DNA of 64,000 bases from Luteimicrobium sp049844995 (GTDB lineage Bacteria; Actinomycetota; Actinomycetes; Actinomycetales; Cellulomonadaceae): contig NZ_JBNCMC010000002.1 in the NCBI RefSeq assembly GCF_049844995.1, positions 754,442-818,441 of the forward strand, in the 5' to 3' direction. The notes beneath the pieces are model-generated. The model did no database searches and had not been told where the DNA came from. It saw only the letters and a program-made list of their open reading frames with translations. This document shows positions 61,710 through 64,000 of this stretch, piece by piece. Both the position numbers and the translations under genes were made by a program. Every line of letters begins with the position of its first letter. The first letter of the stretch is position 1.

Positions 61710-63227
61710 GTGCACTCCGACATCGCTGTCCGTACGCCGGGGGCGACCGCGCTCCCGCCCGCCCGCCCATCCTCGACCGGCACCGACGCCGCCGGGATCC
61801 TCCGGTTCGTGCGCGCGCTGGAGGCGTCGCCGACGCAGGAGCCGCACGGGCTCATGGTCCTGCGGCACGGGCAGGTGGTGACGCAGGGCTGGTGGGCGCC
61901 GTACGGGCCGGAGCGCCGGCACCTGCTGTACTCCCTGAGCAAGAGCTTCACGTCCGCAGCCGCGGGCCTGGCGGTCGCGGAGGGCCTCGTCGGCCTCGAC
62001 GACCCGGTGCTCTCCTACTTCCCCGAGGTCGACGCCGGGGCCGCCGACCCCCGCACCCGCCGGATGCTGGTGCGGCACGTGGCGTCCATGTCCAGCGGCC
62101 ACACGCGCGACACGTATGCCGAGGCGTTCGCCGATCCCGACGTCGACCCGGTCCACGCGTTCCTGCGGATCGCGCCGGACCAAGAGCCTGGGACCGTGTT
62201 CGCGTACAACCAGCCGGCCACGTACACGCTGGGCGCGATCGTGCAGCGCGTCACCGGCGGCACCCTCCTCGACTACCTGCGCCCGCGCCTCCTCGACCCG
62301 CTCGGCATCGGCCCGGTCGGCTGGCAGGAGGTCCCCCCGGGGCGGCAGATCGCGTTCACCGGGCTGTTCGCCCCGACCGACGCCGTCGCGCGCCTGGGCC
62401 AGCTCCTGCTCCAGCGAGGCCGTTGGGGCGACCGACAGCTGCTGCCCGAGGCCTGGGTCGACGCCGCGACCTCCGTGCAGGTCGGCACGCCCCAGCCGTT
62501 CGGTGGGCCGGGAGAAGCGGAAGCCGACCCGGACGACTCCGACTGGCAGCAGGGGTACGGCTTCCAGCACTGGATGTCGCGCCACGGCTTCCGCGGCGAC
62601 GGCGCCTACGGCCAGTTCTGCGTGGTGCTGCCCGAGCACGACGCCGTCCTCGCGATCACCGCCCGGACGCCCGACATGCAGGAGACCCTCGACCTCGCGT
62701 GGGAGCACCTGCTGCCGGCGTTCGCGGGGCCGGGCTCGGCCGAGGCGGACGACGAGCTCGCCGCCCACCTCGCGGCCGCCGCGCTCCCGCCGCTCGAGCT
62801 TCCCGCCACGCCCGACGACGGCGCCTGGGCCGGGACGGCCTTCGCCCCCGAGGGCGGGGCGTGCGCTGCGCAGCCGAGCCTGACGCAGGTGCGGCTGGGC
62901 AGCGACCCGCTGGACGACGGACTGCGCCTGACGCTCGTGGACCACGGGGGCGACGTGGCGGCTGCGTTCGAGCCTGGCGGCTCGCGCTGGGTGGTCAGCG
63001 ACGACGACACCACCGGCCAGCGCACGGAGGTACCGGTCGCGACCTCGGGCGGGTTCGAGTCGGCGGAGCGCCTCCGCGTCCAGGTGGCGTTCCTCGAGGC
63101 GCCGCATCGGCTCGAGCTCGTCCTCGACCGCCGCGCCGGGACGTTCGCGGCGCAGTGGATCACCGAGCCCCTGCGGTTCGCGACGACGCCGTTGCGCGCC
63201 CTCGCGACGCCCGCTTCCTTGGGCTAG
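61710..63227 (+). CDS. Serine hydrolase of the class C beta-lactamase/esterase family
   Basis: This 505-residue protein has the SxxK motif Ser75-Lys78 (LLYSLSKSFTSAA) and a Tyr-Asn motif in FAYNQPATYTLG (about 169). The penicillin-binding-protein-like domain spans about 25-345; the C-terminal 150 residues form an extra domain seen in some family members. No signal peptide, so a cytoplasmic esterase or amidase is more likely than a periplasmic beta-lactamase. GTG at 61710 follows TAGGCT-N6. Its partner and substrate are unknown. Confidence 0.92.
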   Translation: MHSDIAVRTPGATALPPARPSSTGTDAAGILRFVRALEASPTQEPHGLMVLRHGQVVTQGWWAPYGPERRHLLYSLSKSFTSAAAGLAVAEGLVGLDDPVLSYFPEVDAGAADPRTRRMLVRHVASMSSGHTRDTYAEAFADPDVDPVHAFLRIAPDQEPGTVFAYNQPATYTLGAIVQRVTGGTLLDYLRPRLLDPLGIGPVGWQEVPPGRQIAFTGLFAPTDAVARLGQLLLQRGRWGDRQLLPEAWVDAATSVQVGTPQPFGGPGEAEADPDDSDWQQGYGFQHWMSRHGFRGDGAYGQFCVVLPEHDAVLAITARTPDMQETLDLAWEHLLPAFAGPGSAEADDELAAHLAAAALPPLELPATPDDGAWAGTAFAPEGGACAAQPSLTQVRLGSDPLDDGLRLTLVDHGGDVAAAFEPGGSRWVVSDDDTTGQRTEVPVATSGGFESAERLRVQVAFLEAPHRLELVLDRRAGTFAAQWITEPLRFATTPLRALATPASLG

Positions 63228-63249
63228 ATCCGCTGACGTCCGGCGCCGG

Positions 63250-64000
63250 TCAGAACGGTGGCGGGTCGTCGTCCACGGTCCGACCGGCTCGATCGGCGGC
63301 GCCCGTACCGGCGTCGGAGCTCGTGAGTCCGGTGAGGGTGGTCGCGGGTCGTGTGACGTGCTCGGCGCCGGTCGGTGAGGTCCAGACCAGGGTGCCGTCG
63401 GTCCCGGCCTGGCGCGCGTTCCAGCGGGTGGCGTGCTTGAGCCGGTGGTGGGTCCGGCACAGGTGGGCGAGGTTCGTCGCGTCCGTGGTCCCGCCGGTCA
63501 CGTACGCCGTGGTGTGGTCGACGTCGCAGCGGTCCGCGGCGCGGGAGCAGCCGGGGAACCGGCAGGTCCCGTCCCGCAGGCGCAGGAATGCGCGCAGGTC
63601 CGCCGGCACCGTGTAGGTCTCGCGCCCGAGCGCGAGCACGACGCCAGTGTGCGGGTCGGTGAGCAGCCGCCGCAGCGACGGGGCCGCCGCGGTCAGGAGC
63701 GTCGCGGTGTGGTCGTCGATCGGGCCGTACCCGTCCAGGTACGCGACGTCCGAGCTCAGGGCATCCGCAGGCGCGCCCAGCAGCGCGGCATCTGGGAAGG
63801 TCTCATCGGGTGACGGTTCGTCCGGACACCGGGCATCCGGTCCGGACGGTGCGCCTCTTGCCGCGATCGTCGGCCGCGCGGCTCGAGGTGGCGGCGGAGG
63901 CATCGCACCGCCGGCCGCGCTGTCGCTGTCGTCGGGGTCGTCGTCCGCGGGTCCGTCACTGTTCCTGGTCAGGGTGCGCAGCAACGCCAGGACGGGGACG
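63250..64000 (-). CDS. HNH endonuclease (DUF222-type), C-terminal part, cut by window edge
   Basis: About 250 residues of the C-terminal part are visible; the frame is open to the right edge. The HNH domain reads LRLRDGTCRFPGCSRAADRCDVDHTTAYVTGGTTDATNLAHLCRTHHRLKH, with Cys pairs binding zinc and the catalytic DVDH. The region before it is Pro/Asp-rich and variable. These HNH-DUF222 proteins are abundant in actinobacteria, often in many copies; their role is unclear. The N-terminal DUF222 domain should lie beyond the window. Confidence 0.9.
   Translation of the reverse strand, partial: VPVLALLRTLTRNSDGPADDDPDDSDSAAGGAMPPPPPRAARPTIAARGAPSGPDARCPDEPSPDETFPDAALLGAPADALSSDVAYLDGYGPIDDHTATLLTAAAPSLRRLLTDPHTGVVLALGRETYTVPADLRAFLRLRDGTCRFPGCSRAADRCDVDHTTAYVTGGTTDATNLAHLCRTHHRLKHATRWNARQAGTDGTLVWTSPTGAEHVTRPATTLTGLTSSDAGTGAADRAGRTVDDDPPPF

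Overview
The window is about 64 kb of very GC-rich DNA. It has tightly packed genes, many 4-bp ATGA/GTGA stop-start overlaps, frequent GTG starts, and regulators and lipoproteins of actinobacterial type. A high-GC actinobacterium, probably of the Cellulomonas/Cellulosimicrobium/Promicromonospora kind, fits best. This is inferred from gene content, not from a marker gene search. No rRNA, tRNA, CRISPR array or insertion sequence was found, and no gene-free stretch exceeds 300 bases.

Layout. 1-2.7 kb: jetA-jetB-jetC (Wadjet-type anti-plasmid defence), jetC cut by the left edge, directly behind leuS (2.7-5.6 kb). 5.7-10.5 kb: a VKOR-like thiol oxidase, an MFS exporter, an MntR-like DtxR regulator divergent from malate:quinone oxidoreductase, and a luciferase-fold protein. 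10.5-19.2 kb: glutaminase plus a 14-TM MFS exporter, an asymmetric heterodimeric ABC exporter, and a GntR regulator coupled to an MFS gene. 19.3-22.1 kb: a GH3 lipoprotein, DedA and FetB-like membrane proteins. 22.2-25.6 kb: a homoprotocatechuate mini-operon (GntR, hpaE, hpaD). 25.7-31.7 kb: lipoamide dehydrogenase, RNase HI, a TetR regulator divergent from a Rossmann epimerase with two operators between them, and two more dehydrogenases/oxidases. 31.7-36.4 kb: a non-homologous end joining locus (topoisomerase IB, LigD, Ku). 36.4-41 kb: an ArsR-type regulator and a SWIM-SNF2 helicase. 41.2-46.1 kb: oleA-oleBC-oleD for long-chain olefin synthesis.

46.1-50.2 kb is the main accessory island: a putative type VII-secreted polymorphic toxin with a Hint pretoxin domain and an RNase A-like C-terminus, followed by three intact CdiI-like immunity paralogues, a frameshifted MafI-like immunity gene, a frameshifted fourth CdiI-like paralogue, and a Phd/VapC toxin-antitoxin pair. 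50.4-53.2 kb: an ECF sigma factor with a C-terminal SnoaL-like domain divergent from a VOC protein, a HAD phosphatase and a CsbD protein. 53.2-57.4 kb: an iron-siderophore ABC importer behind a DtxR/IdeR-type iron box. 57.4-61.7 kb: a MoxR/DUF58/DUF4129 cluster. 61.7-64 kb: a serine hydrolase and the C-terminal part of an HNH endonuclease.

Two structured repeat families stand out as possibly undescribed. Family A has two copies, each with a nearly constant 47-49 nt core between long perfect inverted arms. The arm sequence differs between copies but always self-pairs, and both copies lie in frame in interdomain linkers (LigD and OleBC). Family B has two copies, each a roughly 60-nt nested hairpin with compensatory changes, just after the stop codon of an unrelated gene. 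A third pattern is a -10-like hexamer six or seven bases upstream of the start codon at about ten genes, implying widespread leaderless transcription.
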